Source: Physcia stellaris (taxonomy: Eukaryota; Ascomycota; Lecanoromycetes; Caliciales; Physciaceae). Taken from it: a stretch of 64,000 nt of DNA. Numbering within the stretch: position 1 is the first letter of the stretch; each line of letters starts with the position of its first letter. Location of the stretch: assembly GCA_018902385.1 (NCBI GenBank), contig JABSSW010000008.1:620001-684000 (forward strand), in the 5' to 3' direction. The position numbers were made by a program, and so were the translations under genes. Below the pieces are notes generated by a model, which saw nothing but the letters and a program-made list of their open reading frames with translations, did no database searches and had not been told where the DNA came from. Shown in pieces: positions 33,067-44,715 of the stretch.

Positions 33067-34996
33067 ATGTCGGAGACATGTATCGTCTGTCTTGGCGACC
33101 TTGGAGAAGACGCCAATGACCTGCCCCACTCCGACGCCGTAGCTATCAACTCTGAAGATGCTGGCCATGGAGCACGCCCCGGCACCCTGAAGTCACCGCT
33201 TTCACACCACAACACCGAGGCTGACATGATAGCTCATCTTCTACCTTGTGGGCATGATCTACACAATGATTGCCTCAAGCCATGGGTAGAAAGAGCCAAC
33301 AGCTGCCCCATCTGCCGTCAGGCCTTCAATCAGGTCGACTTAAGTGTCAAAGTCGGAGGTAAGTCACAGAAGCCACACATAATAAAGCAGAAACCTGATT
33401 CCCACCTCTACAGGCCCCGTCATCTCCTCATACCCCGTCGCCGACCGTACCCAGGTTGAAGAGATTGACCCTTCGATGTTCACGGACGATATCGAAGATG
33501 ACTTCGAGCTACAACCCTGCCCTCTTTGTGGAGAAGATGACAACGAGGATCACCTGCTTGCATGCGATGGATGCGGTGTCGATTATCACACCTACTGTGT
33601 CGATCTGGACGAGATACCCCTTCACCACTGGTTCTGCGAAACATGTGAAACGCAACGTGCAATCGAAAGTGTAGCTCACCCGCATCCTCGAGCGCAAACT
33701 CGAGCCCAGCAACAACACAACCGAACCGATAGACGCACCCGAGGGCAGCGAAGAAGGGCACGAGGAAGCAACCCGACCGGCTCTTCTGGCTGGGCTCGTG
33801 TGTGGCAATCCGTTTGGGATAGGCTCAACCTCGACCTTGACTTTCCCTTTGACGAAGGCTCTACCGCTTCTCGAGCCAACAGGTCACAAGTAGCATTGGC
33901 TCAAGAGCACGAATGGCGACGAAGGCTCCGTGTCGCAGAGAGACAGGGAGGACCCAACAGGTTTCGGGACACTGCCTCAACATTACTCGAGATCCGTAAT
34001 GGGAGAGAGCGAAGTCACCCAGTTCAACCACAAATCGAATCACCTGACGAAGTTCGAGCTTGGAACACGTTTGAGAGAGCCAAGAAAGAGGAGGCCAAGT
34101 CACTGCCCAACAATCGAAGGAAGCGGAAATCGGCAACTACCTCACCATCAGATGCTGAACCCATGCCACAGCCCGAGCAGCCCGAACGTCAACTGAAGCG
34201 CCCAAGAACTCGGAGGAATCTAGATCATATGGAGCCTCAATCCGATACCTCTGCTGAGGTACCAAGTTCCCGGCGAAGCTCGGTCGCAGCACCATCAGGC
34301 CCTCGTCAACCCAACTCGTCGGACCTCGCATTGCGAGGGGGTCAAGGTCCTAGCTTCCTCCGCTCTTTACTCAAGGAGGTCGAGTCGTCTGCTGTTTCTG
34401 ACGAGACAAAGCGTCCGAACCATCCCACCATGTCATCGGTGACTGGTCGCTCCTCACCACAACTATCATCACCTGGCGTTTCACCCACCACGTCCAATCA
34501 TGCAAGCCCCCGAGCGCTATCCGCCACTCCGCCTCCTCCATCTATTTTTCGTCCAGGTTCTCCGCTATCACTCACGTCCAGTGTGGAGCCGGTGTATCCT
34601 CCAAGCGAGTACTCACCGTCTTCACCAGATGTACAGCACCACCCATCGAACAACAAGCATGCGGTTGATGGTCAACGTAAATCACGACCCCGCCATGAAT
34701 CTCCACTATCCTCCTCCCCACCAAGGTCCACGAATGCTTCCCCCTCACGTCTCACGATGTCCGTGTCAGCCAAATCGGATTTGTCGAGCATGGTCGCCGC
34801 AGCACTGAAACCATACTACAAGAGCAATGCCGTCAACAAGGACCAATACACCAACATCAACCGCGATGTTTCTCACATGCTTTACGATACCGTCGGAGAT
34901 CAAGAGAGAATAAACGACGACAACCGAGGAAAATGGGAGAAAGTAGCAACGGATGAAGTTGCTAAAGCGGTGAAAACCCTGCAACCGCAGACCTGA
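33067..34996 (+). CDS. RING and PHD finger protein, PHRF1-like
   Basis: Exons 33067-33358 and 33414-34996 (55-nt intron) give 624 residues. Residues ~4-85 form a split RING: CIVCLGDL at the start, then LLPCGHDLHNDCLKPWVERA and CPICRQAF. Residues ~138-180 are a PHD finger (CPLCGEDDNEDHLLACDGCG, VDYHTYCVDLDEIPLHHWFC). The middle is Ser/Pro/Arg-rich and disordered with RRKRKSATTSPSD-type nuclear-signal-like patches. The C-terminal ~65 residues (AKSDLSSMVAAALKPYYKSN, INRDVSHMLYDTV, KWEKVATDEVAKAV) resemble the SRI-like CTD-binding end of PHRF1. The likely role is a nuclear E3 ubiquitin ligase or reader linked to elongating RNA polymerase II. The domain order is seen in the sequence; the function is inferred from PHRF1. 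Confidence 0.82.
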
Positions 34997-35954
34997 CCTG
35001 GACGGCTTATGACCTTTACGAGTGATGTAGCAAGGGAGCCATGTACGGACACGAGCATCGCAATGCCTTTACCAGCGCGCGGAACATTAATGTCACCGGA
35101 GGAGTTTCAGCCTTGTTTGGTCGCCATGCATCTCAGGAGGAACTGGATATGTACCATTTGATACCTATCGCGATTGCCACTCGAGCGAGGAGTTTGGGGA
35201 AGGTGGAACTTTGATGCAAATGATGCGTATCTGGATGAGGGACAGCACAGTACGGCATAGCGATTAGCGATCTTACTACCTGCTTTATTAGGCGATGATA
35301 CCCCCCGAATGTTGAAAAGTCTTCTGGACGGCGGGCTTGCTCTGCGGCGTTATATCATTTCATGGTTCTTTTCTCATGATCCTGTATGTATGTATATGTG
35401 TGTATTTGTGCATGATAGCCCTTTGCTCCGCTTCTACGTCGTACCTACACTCAAAAGATACTGCGTATTCCATAAAGATTCTAGATGGAGGTCTCTTTGC
35501 GGCTGATGTGTTTAGTGATCACTTATCCTTCACTCTTCCTCAGCCGGGCTTTCGTGACCAACTGCGCACACCAGCTGGAGCCAGATCTCTACAAAATAAG
35601 CAACTCTTTTGGCCAATTCGAGCTTTGGGAACTAGCGGTAAGATTATGGTCTATTGGATTATGATTTAGAGAAGTACGGGCATATCAAGACTCTGCACCG
35701 ATCCAGCCATTGCTAATGTTCTATCTCTATCTCTATCTCTGTGTCTATGCTCCCCGAATCCGTATGCCCAGCCAGCCCTCCAGGCAAGTCTATCCTCTAT
35801 GATTTCTAAAGTCTATGATTCCAAGCAATTTCCATTATGATAAGCCGCAAAGCTGTCCCATCCACAGATCCGTTCGTCCAGTGATGCATCTCTATTCCCC
35901 CCCATAACACTCCATCTATACCCCCATCGTCTGCTCCATCCAGAGCAGAAAGAC
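34997..35954. other. Intergenic with a short CTATCT microsatellite
   Basis: Two genes converge here. A run of about three and a half CTATCT units begins at 35721. Otherwise I see nothing. Confidence 0.5.
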
Positions 35955-36288
35955 TCAAGCCTTCCCACCCTCCTTAGGAACACCCAGCGCGGAGCTAGCG
36001 ACAGATCCTATTGAATAATATCATCAGCCTTCTCCCCTCTACCCTCTCCCCTCTCTCCCCCCACCCACCCAACAGCTCCCAAAAGAAAGAAAAAAAGAAC
36101 ATACCAACCCCCTTCACCCCCTCAACAACCTTCTCCTTGACCTCCTTCACAGCAGCCCGCTTGTAACTCAGCACCTGGCCCCCGAACTGGGAGTCGAAGT
36201 CTGGCAAGCCGTTGCGGGTCGCTGTGGCGGCGCAGGCGGTGGCGGTGGCGGCCAGGGCGAGGGCGAGGCGGGGGAGGGGGAGGGACAT
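35955..36288 (-). CDS. 78-residue protein, possibly mitochondrial
   Basis: Exons 36288-36105 and 36007-35955 with a 97-nt intron (GTATGT...AATAG) code 78 residues. The start MSLPLPRLALALAATATACA is Arg/Ala/Leu-rich, without acidic residues. It could be a mitochondrial presequence or a weak signal peptide. Next comes NGLPDFDSQFGGQVLSYKRA, then a charged amphipathic helix KEVKEKVVEGVKGVGSVASS. The end is ALGVPKEGGKA. The spliced end is plausible, whereas reading into the intron gives Phe/Trp-rich junk. I do not recognise a named family. A longer upstream-ATG version on the same frame (from 36486) looks like His/Pro-rich leader sequence. Confidence 0.55.
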
Positions 36289-37101
36289 TTTCTTTTCGTT
36301 TTCTGATGGGGGGACGATTAGCGATGGGAGTTTGAGGGTGGGCTGGGAGGGAGGTGTGGGGTGATAAAAATGCTGTGAATGGGAGGTGTGAGGATGAATG
36401 AAGGGGTGAGAATGAAATGGGTTGGGATAGTGGCAATGGTGGTGTTGTTGGGTAATGGTTTGAGCACTGAGCTTGAATGAGGGCAAGGGATGGGGAGATC
36501 GGTGGCTGGAAGCAACCTACAGTGAGTGTTTCTGTGTTAGGTATGAGAAGCTGAAGTATCGAGAGGGAGCTTGTCGAGGGCGGTTGATGAGCTGTGGGAG
36601 GTTGAAAAGGTTGACGGATGGAGATGGTGGAATTTAATGTGAGGTGAGAGAGTAGTTAGGATTATTATGTCGATGAAAATGAGCGTGCGCGGATGGATTA
36701 TGGGAATGGAAGTGAATGCAGGAAAAAGCGAATGACCGTGACTGTCCGAGGTGAATTAACGAAGGGAATCAAATTTATCTGAGGTGAGATATCAAAATGG
36801 GAAAAAATTCGATGCCAAGCCAAAGTCAGCGATACGGGAAGATACGGGAGAAAAAGTGATAAGCGAAGGAAAAGTGGAGCTCAATTGACCGGAAATAGCA
36901 TGCTATCTATCGATAGGCAAACTCTGGAAAGCTCGAAAGGTTGTCCATAAGCCGTTTTAATCTTGTTGAATACCTAAATGAGCGAGCGGATAGGGCTGCT
37001 GGAATATTGATCCACTCACGCCCGTCCCTTCCAGCTTCGGAGATCCATCCGTTCATCCACATGCTCCGACCTGCTCTGTCCTTTGGTGAACTGTGGTAGC
37101 T
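36289..37101. other. Upstream region of the 78-residue gene
   Basis: Purine- and T-rich low-complexity sequence; no further gene is seen. Confidence 0.5.
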
Positions 37102-37794
37102 TTATGGCTTTGCGGTAGGTGTAACCTTGGCAAAGTCCAATGTAAGTTCCGACAAAGGCGCAATATTCGCCACAGCAGGCGCCGTCAGCGTGACCGGTTG
37201 TGTCGTGCCCTTGCGATCGGCCTCCTTCGCTGCCTTGGCTGCGGCGCAGACAGTCTTCTTCACCAGAGAGCCCGTCAACCCGATCGCAGTAGAAGCATTT
37301 ACGTTGATGATCTGGCACAGCTTGTCGACATTTCCTTGCACCGCTCCGATCGCCTGCACGATCCAGATTTCTGTAGACAGGTTGCTTGTGAGGCTTCGGA
37401 TCAGCGGAAGCGGTGTCAAGGCTGCGGGTTGAGAGCCGGCGCAGATGATGTTGTGCATGAGCGTCGTGTTGTAGAATTGATTCTGGAGGCGCGAGAAGTC
37501 GAATGAGTCGCAGAGAAAGCGCAGCTGCGATTGATCTGTCGCTGCTCCTACGATCTGAACCGACACGAGCTCGGAGACCAGTTGCGCGACGGTTTCGATC
37601 GTTCCAGGAACATAGCCGGCTTCGCGTTTGAGCAGCTCGAGGCTACGGGCAGCTACAGAAGGCTTGTCAATTAAGGAGCGGAATATATGAGTTTGCGTTG
37701 TACCATTAGATTCCGGCGCGGAGAAACTGCTGGCGCTGGTACCACAGCAGATGGCTGTAAGGCCGATGGCTTGGATCAAATTTGTGATCTTCAT
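37102..37794 (-). CDS. Secreted protein with four mature cysteines, unknown
   Basis: A single exon gives 230 residues. The N-terminus MKITNLIQAIGLTAICCGTS is a signal peptide. A Kex2-like region KREAGY (near residue 55) follows SLELLKREAG, so the mature protein may start after KR. The rest is helical with evenly spaced cysteines (RFLCDSFDF, NIICAGSQP, DKLCQIINV, KTVCAAAKAA) and several sequons (NTT, NLS, NAS). The C-terminus PLSELTLDFAKVTPTAKP has no GPI-like tail. It fits a small family of helical fungal secreted proteins, but I cannot name it. Confidence 0.7.
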   Translation of the reverse strand: MKITNLIQAIGLTAICCGTSASSFSAPESNGTTQTHIFRSLIDKPSVAARSLELLKREAGYVPGTIETVAQLVSELVSVQIVGAATDQSQLRFLCDSFDFSRLQNQFYNTTLMHNIICAGSQPAALTPLPLIRSLTSNLSTEIWIVQAIGAVQGNVDKLCQIINVNASTAIGLTGSLVKKTVCAAAKAAKEADRKGTTQPVTLTAPAVANIAPLSELTLDFAKVTPTAKP

Positions 37795-39676
37795 CTTTAG
37801 ATTTGTATGATCTCGACAATCCCTAAAGCTTCAGACAGGTCTCTTGAGCTACGAACCGAGTCTCGGTTTGTAGTCCGTGTGAAGAAGACAACAGCTTGTT
37901 TTGGACATGGACAAGTATTTATGAAAGGCACAGCACAAGCTATGAACCTCGGCGACGTTCGGTAATGTTCATGTCGCAGAGGTGGATGCTCGTGTACAGA
38001 AAAACAGCACGCCATTTCTAGAGTCTTCGACCTGTTGCATGCATGGCATCACCCCAAAGCTGTACCTGCGCCAGACTTAGCTCGGATCCGAATTGCCGGC
38101 CGGTCTCATTGCAACATTGGCGTTTTGAATGGGCCCATCGAAGGCTTTCGCTTCGGTCATTGCAGCACACGTCCGCGTTTGGTGAGACCTCAAAGGAGCA
38201 TAGGCAAAATCTAGGCTCTTCATCTTATCAAGTGAAAACTTCTACTTTACCGTCACCTCCAGGAACATGCTTAGCGGATACCTGAGAGGACAGGAGTCCA
38301 ACGTAACCAGCGACTCCAGGTGAAGATGATAGGGCATTTTAAGGGTCTGGGCCAATAGATACACGCTCAAATGAAACACAATTTATCAATCACGGGCTTC
38401 TAGTTTTACACAGGAAGGAAATGAGCGAGCGAAAATTGACATAAGAGAATCGGTGATGTGCTATTTGCTCCTCTTCTTCAGTTGGAGTGGGTTGACATTT
38501 CGGGGGGCTGGACCAAAGGCCTCGATTGATCTTGGTAACGTAACACAACCTTTTCATTCTTGACTCCCCATGTAGCGCATGTCAAATCCTCGGCGTTGAG
38601 TAGAGCTGTCCCAATGCCTTGGGACGGAGAAAGCGAGCGGCACAGCTGACAGACGACCGGCGGCCCTCGTTATTGCTATATAAGCAGTTAGGTAACTTTT
38701 TAGTGGCACTCAACAAGCTTCGAAAGCAGCATCTCTGCTCTCCACCAGGGTTCAGGATCTTTGAACATACACGGCATCTGAAGCGAAAGAGGCAGGCTAT
38801 GGAGTCGATTGTGGATAAGGTCAGCATGCCTTTTCTCCGCGATTTCCTCGATCTTCGAGGCTTGACTGTCATACTCGAAGACCTTGCCGAAGCATCTGGA
38901 CGAAGAGAGAATTATAAGATGCCAAGCTGACTCCGGAGTTCCTCGCGGTGTAAGAATCCCGAAATCGTAAATTTGATGTCCTGGATTTGATATAATCGTG
39001 TTGTGTCGTGCTGCATGTTTCCCTGCACCAAACATACTCTATGCTTTCAAACGTGACGCTTAATCTTTAAAGATCCTGAAGTCATCTGACAGAATTATGG
39101 TAAACGTTTGCTAGAATGCCAGTCAGGGACTCGGTGCCTTGGCCGCCGTTAGGGATTTTTCTTCGAACGTCCAACGCTTTCGAGGATGCAGAGAGAGTTC
39201 CCTTCGCTCCATTTTAGGAAAGTATAGTCCTCAAGGGGTACCTGACTTCGATGATTGAGATACCCCTTTGGCTTAGCTTTCTCGTAATATTTCCCGGGAG
39301 CTGTCTGTTCTGGTATGTCTTGCTGCTTAATGGCAGGTGTCACATTATTACTCTCGGTGCTCCTCTGCCTGGCATTTGGCTCGTGCTCTGCGACTGATGT
39401 GAGCGTGACTGCTCAACAGGAACATGATCACCTCGCAGTCGTCTTTCTAGAGTTATCAATAACAACTACCTTACCACTGTTTGATGGAAGGATGTGGACT
39501 GTGAATGAACAGCGAATGTCCAGGTGATGATTGAAGGGAGCGGTCAAATGGAGAAATTCGAGGCGAGCAATCGGCTAGAATTTCCCTGTAAAGACCACGC
39601 GTTCAGCAAAGTATCTTTCTTACGATATTGACGATGGACTGCTGTCCTTGCTAATTGCGCTGATAAACTCCCTGAT
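37795..39676. other. Intergenic, 1.9 kb, no supported gene
   Basis: Short ORFs at 38619-38930 (+) and 38700-39035 (-) overlap and lack motifs. The 70-codon ORF at 39315-39527 (+) begins with a hydrophobic, signal-like stretch (MSCCLMAGVTLLLSVLLCLA) and could be a tiny secreted protein, but nothing else supports it. Confidence 0.4.
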
Positions 39677-42600
39677 ATGGCGCGCCTTGGGCGCTTCGGC
39701 TTCCTCGCAGTTGCCGTTCTCTTTCATTCTGTATACAGTATACTGAGCTGCTACTATTACTATGCCAATTCGCTGATCGGTTTTAGTATGGTCAATATTT
39801 GATGTTTACTTCAAAAGTCCCATCGTTCATGGCATGCGACCCTTTGAAGTGGAGCGCAAACCCGGCGTCGAAGCTCCGGCACAGCGACTTGTTCTTTTTG
39901 TGGGGGATGGTCTTCGAGCCGACAAAGCATTTCAGTCATTTCCAGATCCCTCACCCCAGGATGCCCAAGCGCCAGAAGCATTGGAACCCCGTCCTTTGGC
40001 GCCATTCCTTCGTTCTCGCGTCCTAGATCATGGAACATTTGGAGTTTCGCATACGAGAATGCCAACAGAATCTCGGCCCGGACACGTAGCGTTGATCGCA
40101 GGGCTATATGAGGATGTGTCGTCAGTTACGACTGGCTGGAAGCTCAACCCAGTGAACTTTGATAGCGTTTTCAACCGGAGTAGGCATACATGGAGTTGGG
40201 GAAGTCCAGATATCCTGCCAATGTTCAAAGAAGGTGCCGTCAAAGGCCGAATAGATGCTGAGACCTACGGTGAAGAGTTTGAAGACTTTACATCTGGTAC
40301 GAGCTTACCCACCGCATGGTAAAACAAATTATCTGACTAGTGGTAGATGCTGTGCACCTCGATATGTGGGTCTTCGACAAGGTCAAAGGTCTCTTTGGGG
40401 AGGCTTCGCAGAATGCAACTTTGGACGCGATACTACGTCAGGATAAGAACGTCTTCTTTCTGCACCTACTTGGTCTTGATACGACGGGCCACGCTTTCCG
40501 GCCGTACTCAAAAGAGTATCTTCATAACATTAAAATTGTGGACCAAGGAGTGAAAGAGATCACCAACTTGGTGGAAAATTTCTACGGAGATGGCAAGACA
40601 GCCTTTGTCTTCACGGCCGATCATGGGATGAGCGATTGGGGTAGTCATGGAGACGGCCACCCAGACAATACTAGAACCCCATTGATCGCATGGGGCTCTG
40701 GGGTCGCCAAACCAATCACTGTCCCAGAGGGAAAAGCACCAGGACATGAAGATGGCTTCTCAGGAGACTGGGGCTTGGACAAGGTTCAGAGACATGACGT
40801 CGCACAGGCTGATATTGCTGCTTTGATGGCTTATCTCGCCGGTCTTGAGTTCCCCGTTAATTCCGTTGGAGAGCTTCCACTGTCATTCCTTGCTGCAAAC
40901 GACAAAGAGAAGGCAGAGGGAGCATTGGTTAATGCTAGAGAGGTCTTGGAGATGTACCATGTTAAAGAGGATAATAAGAAGGCCACACAATTGAAATACA
41001 GACCTTTTGCCCAATTGGGTGACGAACAGCATTCAGTGGAGCATCGGGTGAATGAGATACTCGAAACCATCGAACAGGGCGAGTATGACCGAGCGATACG
41101 CATGAGCCAAGAGCTACTTCATGTAGGGCTTGAAGGGCTTCGATATCTGCAGACTTATGACTGGCTATTCCTCCGAGTGCTCGTCTCGTTGGGCTACTTA
41201 GGTTGGATTGCATTTTCGGCTATCACTGTCATTGATCTGCACGTCTTACAAATGTCCAGTCAAACATCTAGGACACTATTCACCTCTGGAGCTTTCGGCG
41301 CCATAGCAATTTTTCTTTTTTCTGTCATGTTCATGCAAAAGGCACCAATAATGTATTACGCATATGCGATCTTTCCTCTCGGCTTCTGGGAGGAGGTTGT
41401 TGCTCGAAGAGCGGCCCTGCTTCGAGGCAGTCGCCATCTCCTCAAAGATATAAGAAGTCAGCAAGATTGTTTGCTGTTAGCTCTTCAAACATTGGGTTTC
41501 GTGGGCGTTCTGGAGGCACTTGTGGGTTATTTCACGATGTCTATAGAAGTTTACTAATTGCTCTAGGTGCTGTCATACTCGCATCGGACGGTTTATACAG
41601 TCTGCTTCACTATAGCTTCTCTTTGGCCTTTTATGTACGGCGGCGGGTTCATCAGAGCCAACAAGATTCTGATCGCGACATGGGTCGCTGCTTGTCAGTG
41701 CATGGGAGTCTTTACATTATTGCCTGCGATGAAAACTGAAAACACTAATCTAATGTTTGTCAAACCAAGTTCATTGTCCTTCTGCGCTGACCATGAGAGT
41801 ACAGACTAATGGGAGGTTTCCTCATGACCGTCCTTGGCGTTCTATATCTACTCTTTGAGACAAGTCTCCTTGCTTCAGCCGCCAGTGGAGGTCCGAAAGC
41901 AGCATTGGGTGATGGCTTGTCAAGAAGTATCGTAGGCATACAGATTGGTCTGATCGTGCTGGCCATGATCGTGACACGATCGAGCGTTGAATCCATACAA
42001 GCAAAGAGAGGCCTACCGGCTGGAAATCAATTGGTCGGCTGGCTTGTACTGAGTATGCACTTTCTCTGAACGAGTCAAGGGACATATGTTGCCGAGTCCT
42101 CACTAACGATAACATAGTTGCATCCTTCACAGTACCTTTCATTCACTCTCTCGGCACGCGTACTCACTACCTCCACCGCTTAGCAATCATCTTCCTCACC
42201 TTCTGTCCAATCTTCGTAATCCTCACCATCTCCTACGAAGGCCTCTTCTACCTCGTCTTCGCCGCCACAATCGTCACTTGGGTCCGCCTCGAACACCACA
42301 TCTACACCTACACCAAAGACTCCAACCCCTACCCCTCCTCGCCAACACCCACACCCAAGCCCCTTCCCACGGCCCTCTCCTCGATAAAGGACGAACTTAC
42401 CTCCCCAGCCAGCATCTCATCCAACAATCCCCAAACCGCAACGCACTACCGCGCCCTCACCCTCGCCGACCTCCGCCCCTCCCTATTCTTCTTCTACCTC
42501 CTCCAATCCGCCTTCTTCTCCACGGGCAACATCGCCTCCATCTCCTCCTTCAGCCTCGACAGCGTCTACCGCCTAATCCCGATCTTCAGCCCCTTCAGCC

Positions 42601-43004
42601 AAGGCGCCCTCCTCATGCTGAAACTCCTCATCCCCTTCGCCTTCATCAGCGCCAATCTCGGCATCCTCAACAAGCGATTGGGGAATTTGGCGCCGAGCGC
42701 GCTGTTCATGGTCGTTATGACCTACAGCGATGTCCTGACGCTGAACTTCTTTTGGATGGTTCGGGATGAGGGCAGTTGGTTGGATATCGGGACTAGTATC
42801 AGTCAGTTCGCGATCGCGAGCTTGTTGGGGATTTTCGTGAGTGGGTTGGAGGTTGTGGGGGAGGTTTTTGTGAGGGGGGTTGAGGTTGAGGGTGGGGATG
42901 CGGATGCGGTTAAGGGAGCTAATGGGCATGTTGGGGAAGAAGACAAGGCGAATGAGCTGCATGGGGGGAATGGAGATGCGGAGGTGCTGGAAAAAGCGAA
43001 GTAG
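39677..43004 (+). CDS. MCD4: GPI ethanolamine phosphate transferase 1
   Basis: Six exons (39677-39737, 39787-40296, 40347-41521, 41567-41754, 41805-42052, 42118-43004) give 1022 residues. The start ends in a TM helix ([20 protein letters not shown]) followed by [14 protein letters not shown]. The lumenal alkaline-phosphatase-like domain has [44 protein letters not shown] and [20 protein letters not shown], giving the metal-binding Asp/His set and the Thr/Ser-type nucleophile region. The rest is a many-pass membrane domain ending in an acidic tail. The enzyme adds phosphoethanolamine to the first mannose of GPI anchors in the ER. Introns are 45-65 nt; exon 3 ends at a GTGGGT donor. The product is slightly longer than yeast Mcd4 because of a ~65-residue tail. 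Confidence 0.95.
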
Positions 43005-44715
43005 GTAGAGCTCACTCGTGCAGATGATAGAACAAGATTACAAGCAACATCAACCATCATTGACCGATCCAACTGAGTGGAGAAAACATAAGCCTCTTCG
43101 TAACAGAAGTCTGATCTGCATGCGTTTCATCACCCCCTTCCTCTCCGCCTACCCTCCCCTGCCCTCCCCTCCCCTCCCCTCCCCTGCCCTGCCCCCAATC
43201 AAGGTACCACAATACTCAGTACAACCACATCCACCACATCCACCACATCCACCACATCCACCACATCCACCACATCCACCACATCCACCACATCCACCAC
43301 ATCCACCACATCCACCACATCCACCACATCCACCACATCCAACACTCCCTCCCCCTCCCTTCTAAACACAACCTCCTCCCCTCCCCCTCCCCCACCACCA
43401 ACAAAAAAAGAAAAGAAAACCATACATCAGCCTAAGATCCTCCACCTCATCTCCACATTCCGAAACAGATCCCGAACCGCAAGATCCAGCTCCACCATCC
43501 CCAACTCGCAGCCCCTCGATCCATCACCGAAGAGGGCTGATCACCGTTCTGCTTCTTTTCCGACTATTCTCATTGTCGTTGTCATTATCGTTATCGTTGG
43601 CGTTCGGGCGAGAGGGTGAGAATAGCTGCCAAAATACTCCAGCACAAAACCTCCCCAGGCGCTTTATCAAGCAGATAACCGTCCCAGCTGGGTGGAGGTG
43701 GCTATATCTCTACGGCGCCGTGATTAGTTCGCGGCAGCTGTTGGTAGGTAGGGTAGTAGTTTGTGGATTGGGAGGAGATGAAGGGGGGGGGGGGAACATG
43801 ATAGGATTTAGAGGTGCATGTTTTGGCTGGCGAGGCGAGAAGGCCGTAGAAGACGGTAGATAGCGAGGGCAGCGAATTAGAAGATAATAAGGCGAGAGAG
43901 GACATCAGGGGTTGCTTTGAGTCGCTAGCATTCGAGTAAGAGGTCTGGGTATGGGCGAACAGATTGGAGGAATGAAAGCCCGAGAGTCTTTAGCCTGTAG
44001 ATTAAAGGCAAGCTTGGAAGCTCGCTCTTGTGAGGATAATGGAGTTATATAGTAGGATTCGAGCAAATGCAACGAAGGACTTGGTTGAAGGCAGGGATAG
44101 CATAAGTGAGATGGTATTTAGGTCGTGATGCACATATATCACGCGTGAAGGCTCTCCGGTGTGGTAGATACTCTGGTGCAATGGGGGCTCAGGTGTGACT
44201 GATTTCAAACGTGTATTTACTTGCTGTATAGGAAATTCGGGAACTGGTAAGGATGGGTACAGAAAGACGAGACGACATGAAGTACATAGACACCGTACCG
44301 GGGTAGTAATGCACTTAGATTCAGTAACGGGTAGGAATATGGGTTTAGCTATGCAAGACCCACTAAGATGCTAATGCCACTGAGTAAAATGATAAAGATA
44401 GCATGTATAGATAGCATTGACTTGAACATCGAGATATTGGAAGAGACGAAACATGTGATCGTGACAGCCATGAAACGAGATGAAGCCTCAATTACTCTGA
44501 GAAATCCACTGCCTAGGATTTGATCTTTGGGTTCATTGAGTTCCTAGTGAATGAACGAGTGTTAAAGCCGCTAAGCGCTAAAGGTCCAACCTACGTATAG
44601 TTTTTGGAGTCCACAAGCTCTAGTACTATTATTCCCATAGTGACGGACTTCTTCGACAAGTCAAGACGGTATATTGCTCCTGAAAATCCCATGCCCGTCC
44701 CAAATATTTCTCAAT
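43005..44715. other. Low-complexity intergenic region after MCD4
   Basis: It contains, in order, a C-rich tract (about 43146-43197), the 9-bp minisatellite, imperfect GTTATC/GTTGTC hexamers near 43570-43600 and a run of twelve G at 43783-43794. No gene is seen; ORFs over the repeats are by-products. Confidence 0.6.
43225..43341. repeat. Perfect 13 x 9-bp minisatellite (CCACATCCA)n
   Basis: The 117 bp are an exact 13-fold repeat of CCACATCCA. Because the period is nine, each frame encodes a simple tripeptide array: His-Pro-Pro on the plus strand, and Asp-Val-Val or Trp-Trp-Met on the minus strand. It lies 221 bp after the MCD4 stop. Confidence 0.97.

Noticed and set aside
42278-42962. ORFs on both strands over the MCD4 last exon
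   Set aside because: Shadows; the MCD4 frame is the one with membrane helices.
43225-43341. CRISPR-like array
   Set aside because: The units are 9 bp without spacers, and the genome is eukaryotic; it is a minisatellite.
43018-43423. ORFs with His-Pro-Pro, Asp-Val-Val or Trp-Trp-Met arrays
   Set aside because: Frames through the 9-bp minisatellite; no start context or conserved flank.
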